Source: Zizania palustris
Lineage: Eukaryota; Streptophyta; Magnoliopsida; Poales; Poaceae
Assembly (NCBI GenBank): GCA_019279435.1
Contig: JAAALK010000286.1
Location: 23,145,931 to 23,209,930 of the forward strand
Direction: 5' to 3'
Length of the DNA stretch: 64,000 nt
Shown: positions 23,152 through 35,039 of the stretch, piece after piece
Layout of the letters: every line of letters begins with the position of its first letter
How positions within the stretch are numbered: the stretch's first letter is position 1
The notes under the pieces: model-generated
Databases searched by the model: none
Seen by the model: the letters and a program-made list of their open reading frames with translations, nothing else
What the model was told of the DNA's origin: nothing
Translations under genes and position numbers: made by a program

Positions 23152-24612
23152 CCAGAAGGATCACCCGTTTTCACCATGAGAGACAGGATCAGAGGAGAAG
23201 TGGTTTTAGTGGTTGCTTTGAGTGTGGCGACACGTCTCATATCAAGGACAATTGTCCGAAACTCAAGAAGAGAGATGAGAGTGAGTGCCCCAAATACCAC
23301 AAGAAGGAGAGGAAACCATTTGTGAAGGGCAAGCGCGGCAAGGTGGCTAAGAAAGTAGCCAAAGCCACTTCCAGAGCATTTGTTGCTGCTCTCAGTGACA
23401 TCGACACTTCCTCTACTGAGGAGTCGAGCTCTGAGGAGGAGGAGTCCCCAAGGAAGGAGGACAAGAAGGACAAGAAGGGACGATACTTCACCGGTCTTTG
23501 CTTCATGGCCGACAGTGATCACAGCGGCGATGAGCTTGACTCATCTGAGGTACCACTATCCTATGACCAGCTTTCAATTAAACTAGATGAGTTGAATGAA
23601 GTAGTTCTTGGTCAGGATAGATTACTTGTGCAAGACGCTAGAGAAAGAAAAGACCTTAGACTTAGGCTAGAATCTATTTCTACTGAGTATGCAATGCTTA
23701 AGTCTAAAGTTAATGATGCTGAATGTGAATCTTGTACTGTTGTCATGGGTGAGCTTGCTCAGTTGCGTTCTGTACATGCTCAAACTCTTTCTGAGCTTGA
23801 GACTGCACAGAAGCAGCTTTTGGTGGTGGATTCTAGACCTCATGATGTTATTGAATGCATGAACCGTTCTTTATTGCGCGAAAGCATTAATTTACGTGAT
23901 AAGCATGTTTATGATTTAGAGGCTAGATTGGAGAGAGCCGGTAGTTCTAAGGATGTGCGGCCTGTTTGTGACACATGCATTACCCTTAAGGACCAGCTAG
24001 GCACTGTTAGAGAGCGAGCTGAGAACCTCATGTCAGAAAATGAATACCTTCTTTCCGTGGTTAATAAATGCACTGAGGGAAAGAGTAGGATGGATTTGCT
24101 CTTCGCCAAGACCAAGATGTGTGCTGACAGAGCAGGGTTAGCTCTAGGTTTGGGTTTTGAGAGGATTCTTTCAAAGAGTGAGAACAAAACTGTTTTTACC
24201 TCACCCACTACCCTAGAGAAAGAGAGAGCTCTGTTAGACACTCCATCAGCAAAAAAGCCTACCCAAACTCAAAAGAAAACCACACCTCCTGCCAAGAAAA
24301 TCCCTCCCAAGAAAACCACTCAGCAGAAGCCCAAGGAGCCTATGAGAGTTGCTCCTATGACCCATGAGAGTGCCCCTAGGAGAGTTTTTCATTGTTCCTA
24401 CTGTCAGCGGGCGGGTCATTTGGTTGGGTTCTGTTTTCGTCGCATCAAGGATGAGCGACGCTCTCAGGCGATGAGTTACCAGGACATGCATTACCCATCT
24501 TTAGGTATGCATGAGTCTGAGTTTTACTCTCGTCCTGTTTTCGAGGCTCCTCGTGCTTCTCGGAGAGGTTTTGCCCCTCGAGGTGTTCACCATGTTCCAT
24601 ATGGTGGTATAC
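23152..24612 (+). pseudogene. copia-1 gag, 3' part, between the two gypsy insertions
   Basis: Resumes after gypsy-1. A first zinc knuckle (C-x2-C-x4-H-x4-C: CFECGDTSHIKDNC) lies at about 23214-23255. Next come a Lys-rich segment, a Ser/Glu-rich acidic stretch (near 23410-23470), GRYFTGLCFMADSD, a long coiled-coil region rich in Leu, Glu and Arg (about 23580-24150), a Lys/Pro-rich linker (24250-24340), and a second CCHC knuckle (CSYCQRAGHLVGFC, about 24393-24434). A gag with a long coiled coil and two knuckles fits Sireviruses. It is cut at 24612 by gypsy-2. Confidence 0.85.
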
Positions 24613-25520
24613 TAATGGGGGATTGGTCCCGATCTTCTGTTAGGTAAGGATAACTTGGATTGGTGGAGAATCTCGACGTTGACGATCCAAGGCTCCGGTC
24701 CGGCGGATCAAAACCTTGCAATCGCTACACCACCGTCTCCATTGGTTATCAACCACGCAGGGCGCGATTGACCTCGCCACGAGGGCTAGTTCCTGCAAGC
24801 GAACCCAAGAACACAAGCAAGAATAGGAAGGATACAAGTCGAATGCCAAATCACAGATAAACTATGAAGAGGAGAGGTTTCACAAACGCTAATGCAGCAG
24901 CCAATCGGTCCGGTGCAGGAGCGGGATCTAAACACACAAGTGTAGATGCAAACAAAGCAAAACCTCACCCTAAAGGCGGCTGGCATGAGTATATAAGGCG
25001 TGGGCAGATTGTAGAATACGTACAGACTCGGACTATGGGCTAGAAGACGTACAGACTCGGACTATGGGCCAACACGGCCCAATTTGTCATGCAGTACTGT
25101 TTCAAACACACAGGACGACTCGAGACTCCAAATGAGGCGAAACCAACGTCAAAAGATCCGTCTTCTCCTCAGCTTTCCAAAAAGTCCAAGAACGCGCCAA
25201 TCGGACTTCGTATGAGGAAGTTATGCCCATTTTGGTGCATGGTAGTTGATGTAGTCCGAACCAGCGAATTCTTGACTTCAAATCATCCGTGCGACTCCGT
25301 CTTCAACTTCAACTCTCCTATTCCATCTCCCATGTTCCTAAGCAACAAAATATCACTAGTATTCAGTAGCATCCCGTCCAAACAAATATTAACATAGTTG
25401 CTAAGGAGAGAATTAACCTCATGGTTCAAGCGACGGGCACGGGCGCGTGTGATTGATCCTTGTAATTGAATTGTAGGTGGAGGCTCCATGTGTGTATCAT
25501 GTGAAGTGATGTCCTCATCA
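24613..25520 (-). repeat. 3' LTR of gypsy-2 (left copy)
   Basis: The first ~235 bases on the minus strand (25520 down to 25283) are open and form the end of the pol frame. Confidence 0.9.
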
Positions 25521-28500
25521 TCCTCCCCCTCTTGAATTGGAGTCGTCCTCGACTCAAGCTCATCGTCATCTCCCAAATAGGGCTTTAAATCTGAAATGTT
25601 AAATGTGGGACTAACCCCAAAAGCTGCAGGCAACTCCAGTTTATATGTATTATCATTTATCTTCTCAAGCACACGGAAAGGACCATCAGCACGGGGCATC
25701 AATTTAGACTTTCTCAAATCAGGAAAATGATCCTTGCGCAAGTGCAACCAAACAAGATCACCCGGTTCAAATGTTATCTCTTTTCTACCCTTACTACCAT
25801 AAACACAATATTTCTCATTCATTTTCTCTATGTTTTCTTTAGTAGTTTCATGCATCTTAAGCAATAATTCAGCACGTGTAGTAGCATCAAAATTCAATTT
25901 TTCAGATGGTGGCAATGGTAGCAAATCAATAGGAGCACGCGGATTAAAGCCATAGACCACTTGAAACGGACTTACCTTAGTAGTGGAGTGTACTAACCTA
26001 TTATATGCAAACTCAATATGAGGTAGACACTCTTCCCAGAGCTTCAAGTTGGTCTTCAAAACAGCCCTCAACATGGTGGACAATGTGCGGTTGACGACCT
26101 CCGTTTGCTCATCCGTTTGTGGGTGACAAGTAGTAGAAAACAGCAGCTTCGTCCCCAACTTATGCCACAACGTTCTCCAGAAATGACTTAAGAATTTAGC
26201 ATCACGATCTGAAATGATGGTATTGGGAACTCCATGCAAGCGTACTACCTCTCTGAAAAACAAATCAGCAACATTGGTAGCGTCGTCGCTCTTGTGACAA
26301 GGTATAAAATGCGCCATTTTAGAGAACCGATCTACCACCACAAAAATACTATCTCTCCCCCTCCTAGTTCTAGGTAATCCTAACACAAAATCCATAGAAA
26401 TATCCTCCCAAGGTACACTAGGAACGGACAGAGGCATATAAAGACCATGTGGGTTTAGACGAGACTTAGCTTTATTGCAAGTAGTGCATCGTGCCACATA
26501 GCACTCAACATCTCGTCTCATCCTAGGCCAATAGAAGTGTGTGGACAACACATCTTCGGTTTTCTTTGATCCAAAATGACCCATCAAACCACCACTATGT
26601 GCTTCCTGCAATAAGAACAAGCGAAGAGAGCTAGCCGGCACACATAACTTGTTAGCACGAAAAAGATATCCATTATTCAGCACATATTTGTTCCAAGCAC
26701 GGTCATCTATACAATTTGCAAAAGCATCTTTAAAGTCCAAATCAGTAGCATACATGTCCTTCAATGTTTCTAAACCAAAGATCTTATAATCAAGTTGAGA
26801 AAGCAATGTATAACGTCTAGATAAAGCATCGGCAATCACATTATCTTTCCCTTTCTTATGCTTAATGATATATGGAAAAGTCTCAATAAATTCTACCCAT
26901 TTAGCATGTCGCTTATTCAGATTTGCTTGACTACGTATATGCTTCAATGCTTCATGATCCGAATGAATAACAAACTCCTTAGGCAAAAGGTAATGTTGCC
27001 AAGTTTCAAACACAACTCGATCCGTGCAAAACGTGCACTTCTCAAGGTTACCAAACATTCTAGCCTCATGGAGGACAGAAAAAACAGCACGTAGGTGTTC
27101 AACATGTTCAGTGAGAGACTTGCTATAAACCAAGATATCATCAAAGTATACAACCACAAAGCGTCCTATAAAGTGCCGTAGGACTTCATTCATCAAGCGC
27201 ATGAAGGTACTAGGTGCATTAGTAAGTCCAAAAGGCATGACAAGCCACTCATATAATCCAAACATTGTTTTAAAAGCAGTTTTCCATTCATCACCTAGTT
27301 TCATGCGAATTTGGTGGTAGCCACTACGGAGATCGATCTTAGTAAAGATAATGGCACCACTAAGCTCATCAAGCATGTCATCCAATCTAGGAATAGGGTG
27401 TCGATATCGAATGGTGATATTATTAATAGCACGACAATCAACACACATGCGCCAACTACCATCTTTCTTAGGCACCAAAAGAACGGGTACTGCACAAGGA
27501 CTAAGGCTTTCACGGACGTACCCACGATCAAGAAGGTCTTGTACTTGGCGCTCAATTTCTTTTGTCTCCTCTGGATTGGTACGGTACACTGCACGATTAG
27601 GAAGAGACGCTCCCGAGATCAAATCAATTTGGTGCTCGATGCCGCGTATCGGTGGCAGCCCGGGTGGTATCTCAGTAGGAAAAACATCGTTAAACTCCTA
27701 CAAAAGGTCAGTGACTGCAACAGGAACAGAGCTAGGAATGTTCGCAAGTGAAAACAGCACGTTCGTGCAAATCAAGCCATATATCATGGGAGTATCATCA
27801 CAAATTTCAGGAAGGTCTGTTTTAGTTGCAAGCATGACACGTTCTTTCAGATTAATAACTTGTGATGAAGAAGGAGAAGCAAATTTATCTTTCTGTTGCC
27901 TCGAAAGCGTTTTAGCTACTTGCTGATTTTCAGAAGGTTGTTTGCTCTTTTGTGCATCCCTAGCATGTTTTTCTTGTTCAAATTTCACAATTTCAGTGGG
28001 AGTCATAGGAAGCAATGTAACCTTCTTTCCTTTATACATAAATGTGTACTTATTGCTCCTACCATGGTGTGTAGCATCAGTATCATACTCCCAAGGTATA
28101 CCAAGTAACAGAGAACATGCTTGCATTGGTACTACATCAAAATCAGCAACTCCAAAGTATGTACCAATGGAAAATTTTATGTGAGCAGTTTGTGTTACCT
28201 TGACCTTACCGCTATAGTTGAACCATTGCACGTGGTAAGGGTGTGGATGCGCACGTGTGAGAAGTTGAAGCTTAGTTACCATGTCGTGGCTCACCAAATT
28301 GTTGCAACTACCGCTGTCGATGATGACACGTACACGGCGGTCATTGACGATGAAGAAGGTCTGAAATAGATTGTTCCGTTGTGCCCGGTCGTCCTGCTCT
28401 ATGTGAGTGCTTAAAACACGTTGTACAATAAGTGCTTCATGGTCGGCAGAGGCATCCGGTGCAAAAACAGCATCATCGTCGGAAGCATCGTAATCTCCTG

Positions 28501-28658
28501 CAATGTTAGCAGCAAGTGCATATTCATATTCAACATCACTAGCACTTACATAGCCACCGTCTTCCGTAGCAATATAAGCCCGCTGACTAGGGCAGTCCTT
28601 CATAACATGGCTGAATCCTTTGCATCGGTGACACTAGATCGCTGCAGAACGTGCAGTA
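25283..28658 (-). pseudogene. gypsy-2 protease-RT-RNase H-integrase, degenerate
   Basis: From the 5' side: CCHC knuckle (CHRCKGFSHVMKDC, about 28633-28592), protease motif VIIDSGSCNNLVS, then an in-frame stop at 27700-27698. RT follows with KIDLRSGYHQIRM and VVYFDDILVYS. Just after the RT, around 27005-27010, the frame jumps from the CTFCTDRVVF segment to TWQHYL of RNase H, so about 140-150 residues (RT connection and first half of RNase H with its first catalytic Asp) are missing in frame. Integrase is otherwise well kept (HSGGLMGHFG..CTTCNKAK, MDFVLGLP, SDRDAKFLSHFW), ending FNISDLKPYL. The C-terminus (SITRARARRLNHEVNSLLSN) runs through the polypurine tract into the LTR and stops at 25283. 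Confidence 0.88.
25521..25533 (-). other. Polypurine tract of gypsy-2
   Basis: AAGAGGGGGAGGA on the minus strand next to the LTR start. It is also translated as part of the pol frame (IQEGEDDEDI). Confidence 0.75.
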
Positions 28659-29719
28659 GAGGCCGCCGAGGAGGTGGGCTTGGCTGGCGCCTTGAATGCT
28701 GCAGCCTTGGAGCTCTCAGCCTGGGCTGTAGATGTAGAAGGTGCTGATGTAGCCGTCGGTCGAGAAGGTGGTGGTGGTGGTCGTTGCTGCTGCCCACTTG
28801 AGCATGAAGTGGCACCACCAATGTTGGTCCTCATGCTGCGTTGTGGTTGTTGGCGACCCTACAATTCTTTTTCTGCAAGTATAGCAAGGTGGAAAAGACG
28901 AGTGATAGTATTGTATTCTTTATAATCAATGATATCCTGAATTTCACGTCTTAAACCACCATAAAAACGGGCCATTTTATCCTCATTGTCCTCCTCAATT
29001 TAAGCACGCATGCAACCTATTTGCAACTCCTGATAATACTCCTCTACCGATTTATTGCCTTGGTTTAGGCGCTGCAATTTTTTTCTCAAATCACGCTTAT
29101 ATGAGGGAGGAACCCATCTACCACACATTTGTCGTTTTAACATACCCCAATTTTGTGGTTCATTGCCAACCTGAACTATTTCAGTCCACCAAAGAAGAGC
29201 ATATCCAGTGAAGTCACTAGTAGCTAAGCGCACGCGGTGGATAGCAGGAACCATGTGGGCATTAAATTTTTGTTCGACTGACATCTCCCAATCTAAATAA
29301 GCATCTGGATCATAGGTGCCAGCAAAATGAGGTACTGAAAATTTTACCTTGGAGTAGGGATCATTGTTCCTGCGGTTGTCATTGTTACCTCGTGGATGGC
29401 GGTTGCGGTGGCCGCCCATACCTTGATGATTGAACTGAAAGGGATGACGTGCAGCCTCGTCAGGGTCAATGCCATTGTTCCCGGCATAGGATAGGTCATC
29501 TTCCTCTTCAATATGATCGTCTTCCTCCTCAACATGGTCGTTGTCGGCTTGTGCAACAGGCAAGCGTGTCTCCAGGGCAGTCATCCGATCCACTAGGTCA
29601 GCCACAGTACGCGCGAGACGTTCGATGGAATGTTGGGTCTGCCGCTGAGACTCTAGTAGAGCACGTCGTGAGACACAGTCATTAAAATCTGATGGAGGGG
29701 TACCGCTGTTATCTGCCAT
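28634..29719 (-). pseudogene. gypsy-2 gag, with several stops
   Basis: Starts at the ATG at 29719 (MADNSGTPPSDFND). A short coiled-coil stretch, an acidic patch (DDHIEEEDD) and a His/Arg/Asn-rich segment precede the gag domain (PHFAGTYDPDAYLDWEMSVE, then YALLWWTE and KSVEEYYQELQ). Stops in the same frame lie at 29000-29002, 28859-28861 and 28634-28636, the last just before the CCHC knuckle. Between them the frame stays recognisable (DKMARFYGGLRREIQDII), so these are point mutations in one gag. Confidence 0.85.
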
Positions 29720-30724
29720 GTTAGTGAAAAGACAAACAACAAAGAATAATCCTTATGAAAGCAACTAGGTGGGGTTGTGGGTGTGTGGTGGAAGCAATCC
29801 GTCAAGCGCCTTACCCACGCTTGCAAGTGTTCTTACCACGCCGCAGTGAGGTCACCGGCCTACCGGTGATGAACCAAGTGGAAGGTGGTGGCGATTGCAA
29901 GATGTGAACCTATCCTGACCAAGAGAAGGTGTAGCTCGGAAGGCAAAGTGAGTAGCAAGGAATAGCGATAGTAATAACAGTTAAACCAAGTTCAATAAGT
30001 GTTCCCTAGTACTCGTCAAAGTTGCTGGCCTTGGTGCTCCCAAGGTGAAAATTCAAGCAATAGAGGGAAACTATGTGCACAAAACTCAAGTGGATCGGAC
30101 AAGGGATCGGACAAGAGATCGGACAAGCAATCGACAGGACCTTTTTTTTCTTTTTTTTTCACTCTATATTTTTTTGAACAAGGATGACAAGAGATGCAAC
30201 CACAAAAATTGGTACCTGCAACTGAGTTGGGATGTGGTTCACAGAAATTCAACAAGTTCGCTGAACAGCGAGCAAAAACTTTGACCAATTTTTTCTTTAT
30301 ATTCCTGATTTTTTTGGCGATTCTAATGAAGGCTAACAGGGGAACCCCTGTTAGTGTAGGCTCCAAATTGGGTCAAGAAGATGCTCAAAAAATTTCAGAT
30401 TTTTCTGCCAAACGAGCGAAAAGTTGTGCCTATTTTACCGAAGGGGGTCACAAAGACTCGATGTGGAAAATGAGTAGGGTTATGGAGGGGGGGGTTTCGG
30501 GTGGGGAATTTTTTGAGACACAAGACCAAATACTGCTCAAACAACACAAAGGGATGACTAAACCAGCAACAAGACTCGACCAAGAACAAAAACTCAACAA
30601 GGTTAACAACTGAAATTAAAATCGCAAGGCACAAAGGGGTTTTCGGTGGGGATTTTTTTGTGAGGGTTTTCTGGACTCTAGGTAAAAACAAACAAAGATC
30701 AAGATTACCTAACGGGAAATCTAA
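29720..30724 (-). other. 5' leader of gypsy-2
   Basis: About 1 kb between primer site and gag, non-coding. It holds a short tandem repeat of gatcggacaag units (30093-30135, read on the plus strand) and T-rich runs. Confidence 0.6.
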
Positions 30725-30736
30725 GCTCTGATACCA
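30725..30736 (-). other. Primer binding site of gypsy-2
   Basis: TGGTATCAGAGC on the minus strand, two bases from the 5' LTR. It matches the initiator tRNA-Met 3' end. Confidence 0.88.
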
Positions 30737-30738
30737 AC

Positions 30739-31646
30739 TAATGGGGGATTGGTCCCGATCTTCTGTTAGGTAAGGATAACTTGGATTGGTGGAGAATCTC
30801 GACGTTGACGATCCAAGGCTCCGGTCCGGCGGATCAAAACCTTGCAATCGCTACACCACCGTCTCCGTTGGTTATCAACCACACAGGGCGCGATTGACCT
30901 CGCCACGAGGGCTAGTTCTTGCAAGCGAACCCAAGAACACAAGCAAGAACATGAAGGATACAAGTCGAATTCCAAATCACAGATAAACTATGAAGAGGAG
31001 AGGTTTCACAAACGCTGATGCAGCAGCCAATCGGTCCGGTGCAGGAGCGGGATCTAAACACACAAGTGTAGATGCAAACAAAGCAAAACCTCACCCTAAA
31101 GGCGGCTGGCGTGAGTATATAAGGCGTGGGCAGCCTGTAGAAGACGTACAGACTCAGACTATGGGCTAGAAGACGTACAGACTCGGACTATGGGCCAACA
31201 CGGCCCAATTCTGTCACGCAGGACTGTTTCAAACACACAGCATGACTCGAGACTCCAAATGAAGTGAAACCAACGAAAAAGATCCTTCTTCTCCTCAGCT
31301 TTCCAAAAAGTCCAAGAACGCGCCAATCGGACTTTGTATGAGGAAGTTATGCCCATTTTGGTGCATGGTGGTTGATGTAGTCCGAACCAGCGAATTCTTG
31401 ACTTCAAATCATCCGTGCGACTCCGTCTTCAACTCCAACTCTCCTATTCCATCTCCCATGTTCCTAAGCAACAAAATATCACTAGTATTCAGTAGCATCC
31501 CATCCAAACAAATATTAACATAGTTGCTAAGGAAAGAATTAACCTCATGGTTCAAGCGACGGGCACGGGCGCGTGTGATTGGTCCTTGTAATTGAATTGT
31601 AGGTGGAGGCTCCATGTGTGTATCATGTGAAGTGATATCCTCATCA
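30739..31646 (-). repeat. 5' LTR of gypsy-2 (right copy)
   Basis: 908 bp, the same length as the left copy. The open segment at its start (31646-31409) repeats the C-terminal pol coding seen in the other LTR. Confidence 0.9.
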
Positions 31647-31651
31647 TCTAC

Positions 31652-34600
31652 CCCGGGCGAGTAGCTTTTTACCTCGTCAGAGTAGTAGACCTCGTCATGC
31701 TTTTGGATCACTGCATGTAGGTAGACCTCGCACTTTGCATCATTCTGATTATCCTGTGCGTAGACAGTCTACTTTTACTGTACCTACTACTCGTATCACT
31801 CAGTGCTGGATGCCTCGTCATATTTTCACTCACCCCAGCACTGAGCGATCGAGATTTTCTTATCATGTGTAGGCGACAGACCGAGGCTTGGAGGGCACAT
31901 GGATCATGGACTCCGGTTGTTCGCGCCATATGACCGGATATGCAGCATGATTCTCCAGCCTCACCACAACCAAGCAAAGGGAACATATCACCTTCGGCAA
32001 CAATCGAAGGAGTAGAGTGAAAGGTAAAGGTGTGGTAAGAATTAACTCGAATTTCACTCTCAAAGATGTTGCTTTGGTTGAAAATCTAGGATACAATTTG
32101 CTTTCTGTATCTCAGTTGCTTGATGAGGGCTTCGAAGTGCGATTCCATCGCGATACTTCGCAAGTACTCAATTCTGATGGCGTTGTGGTTTGTAAGATCT
32201 TTAGAGTTGGGAGAGTTTTTGGAGCTGATTTTTATGAGTCATCTGGTTCTTCTCATTGTCTTGTTGCACATTCTACTTCTGAGCTTTGGAAGTGGCATAA
32301 GAGACTAGGGCATATGAGCTTTGAGTTGCTCGCTCGTCTGAGTGTCCTAGGTCTGATCCGAGGATTGCCCAAGCTCAAGTTTGAGAAGAATTTAGTTTGT
32401 GCTCCTTGTCGACATGGAAAGATGATTGCCGCTTCGCATTCGCTAGTCACCACAGTGATGACTGAACAACCCGGAGAACTTCTCCACATGGACACTGTAG
32501 GTCCTTCTCGGGTTAGTTCTTTAGGCGGCAAGTGGTATGTGTTAGTTATTGTCGACGATTTCTCTCGCTACTCTTGGGTCTTCTTTCTTGCCAGCAAGGA
32601 TGAAGTGTTTTCACACTTTCGGAGCTTGGCTTTGAGACTTTTCACTGAACTCCCTGGTGCATTAAAACTCATTCGAAGTGATAATGGCACTGAGTTCAAG
32701 AATAGTCTCTTTGTTGACTTTTGCATGGAGCATGACATAGAACATCAATTCTCTGCTCCGCGGGTTCCTCAACAGAACAGTGTCGTTGAGAGGAAGAACC
32801 GCATTTTGGTTGAGATGGCTAGGACGATGCTCGATGAGCATAGGACTCCTAGAAAATTCTGAGCTGAGGCCATGAACACTGCTTGTTACATCTCAAACCG
32901 AATATTCTTGCGCTCAATTTTAAACTTGACATCTTATGAGCTATGTTTTGGGAGATAGCCCAAGGTTACTCATCTTCGAGTTTTCGGCTGTCGTTGCTTT
33001 ATCCTAAAACGTGGTAATTTGGATAAATTTGAGTCGCGTTCTTCTGACGGGATCTTTTTGGGTTACCCTACACATGGTCATTCTTATCTTGTTTATAATT
33101 TGGAAACTAACACTGTCATCGAGTCATGTGATGTGACTTTTGATGAATCAACCTCCTCTGTTAGTTCTGCTCTTGAACAGGCGAATGAATACGATATGGA
33201 ACAGACCATCTTCGAAGAAGAAGATCCCGAAGATTTCGAGGATGAACCCCTACTACCCTCGACATCAACCCCCGAAGCTGACCCCGCTTCGACCACTTCG
33301 GCACAAGGTCCTGAAGCAACCACCTCGACATCGGTCATCTTGGACCACTTCAAAGCACAAGTTGAGGGGGAGACTGCATCCCACCGTGAGGCTCCACATC
33401 TTTTCAAATGATGCACCCTCCCGAGCAGATCATTGGTGAGCTTGATCAAAGGGTAACACGTTCTCATGCTCATTTCATTGATTCCGCTTTTGTTGCTTCT
33501 TTCGAGCCTTTAGATGTTAGTAATGCACTTTCTGATTCTAGTTGGATCAATGCCATGCATGAAGAACTTGAAAATTTTGAGAGGAACCAAGTCTGGTCTT
33601 TAGTTGATCCTCCACCAAATGTTCATTTCATTGGAACAAAATGGATTTTCAAAAACAAACAAGGGGAGGATGGGACTATAATTAGAAACAAGGCTAGACT
33701 CGTAGCTCAGGGTTATTCTCAATTAGAAGGGATTGATTTTACTGAAACTTTTGCACCTGTTGCTCGCCTTGAGGCCATTAGGATTTTGCTTGCCTTTGCG
33801 ACATCCCGAGGATTCAAACTCTATCAAATGGATGTCAAAAGTGCTTTTCTTAATGGTTTCATAGGCGAATATGTTTATGTAAAACAACCCCCTGGTTTTG
33901 AAAACCTCAAATACCCACATAAAGTCTTTAAACTTCATAAGGCTCTTTATGGACTCAAGCAGGCCCCTCGGGCATGGTATGACAGACTTAAGTCTTTTCT
34001 GCTTGAGCGGGGGTATTTTATGGGCTCTGTTGATAAAACCCTGTTCACTCTCAAGCATGGCAAAGATTTCCTCCTAGTTCAGATTTATGTGGATGATATC
34101 ATCTTTGGTGGCTCTTCTCATGCTTTGGTTGCCGAGTTTGCAGATGCCATGAGCAAGGAATTCGAGATGTCCATGATGGGTGAGCTTACATTTTTCCTTG
34201 GTTTGCAAATCAAGCAAAGCAAACAAGATACTTTCGTCCACCAGATGAAGTATACCAAGGACCTGCTCAAGAAGTTCGACATGGCCGATGAGAAGCCTCT
34301 TGCCACTCCAATGGCTACATCTGTAGCATTGGATCCCGATGAAGATGGAGAAGCCGTAGATCAGAAGGAGTTCCGAAGCATGATCGGCTCCCTCCTCTAC
34401 TTGACTGCTACGAGGCCGGACATACACTTCGCAGTGTGTCTGTGCGCTCGTTTTCAGGCTTCACCATGAGGTTTGCACCGCCAAGCGGTAAAACGCATTC
34501 TCAGGTATCTCAAACATACCCTCGAGTTCGGCATATGGTATTCAGCGTCTTCGTCATTATGTATTCGAGGTTATTCAGATGCGGATTTTGCTGGGTGTAG

Positions 34601-35039
34601 GGTTGATAGGAAAAGTACCTCTAGTACTTGTCATTTTCTAGGTACATCTCTGGTTTGCTGGTCTTCCCGCAAACAGTCTAGTGTTGCACAATCGACGGCT
34701 GAGGCCGAATATGTTGCTGCAGCTAGCTGTTGCTCTCAGATTTTGTGGATGGTTTCCACTTTGCGGGATTTCAGGTTAGATTATAAGAGTGTTCCACTTT
34801 TCTGTGATAACACTAGTGCTATTTGTATTGCAAACAACCCGGTTCAGCACTCCAGAACCAAACACATTGATGTGCGATATCATTTTCTCAGAGATCATAA
34901 TGAGAAGGGTGATATTGAACTTCAATATGTTGATACCCAACACCAGCTTGCCGATATTTTCACAAAACCCCTCGATGCTTCTCGTTTTGCCTACTTGCGT
35001 GGGGAACTTGGTATTTGTCACTCGTACGGCATTTTGTGA
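31652..35039 (+). pseudogene. copia-1 gag end and pol (protease, integrase, RT, RNase H), degenerate
   Basis: After gypsy-2 the end of gag reads through to the protease motif WIMDSGCSRHMTG (31900-31938). Then come the GAG-pre-integrase zinc region (HKRLGH with CAPCRHGK, about 32290-32420), the integrase core with LHMD, SDNGTEF and VVERKNR (32480-32800), the RT with ARLVAQGYSQ, MDVKSAFLNG and an intact YVDDIIFGG (34086-34112), and RNase H with YSDADFAG and STAEAEYVA (34570-34710). It ends QLADIFTKPLD and stops at 35039. Breaks: in-frame stops at 31870, 31948, 32860, 32956 and 34467, and a one-base frameshift near 33400. It cannot make a full polyprotein. No env-like gene follows. Confidence 0.9.

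Larger units (their letters stand above)
24613..31646 (-). mobile_element. Ty3/gypsy LTR retrotransposon on the minus strand (gypsy-2), possibly of the CRM clade
   Basis: Two 908-bp LTRs (24613-25520 and 30739-31646). On the minus strand each begins TGATGAGGAC and ends CCCATTA. Flanking 5-mers are tatac (24608-24612) and tctac (31647-31651), one mismatch apart. Primer site, gag with a CCHC knuckle, protease, RT, RNase H and integrase are in order on the minus strand. The pol frame reads across the polypurine tract into the 3' LTR. It is inserted in copia-1 between gag and protease. The LTRs differ at about 30 positions by eye (3-4%), older than gypsy-1. CRM (centromeric) elements are known for coding that overlaps the 3' LTR, so CRM is a hypothesis only. 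Confidence 0.9.

Noticed and set aside
23100..23506. Minus-strand frames over 23100-23522
   Set aside because: Antisense to the copia-1 gag zinc-knuckle and Lys-rich region, and crossing the gypsy-1 junction.
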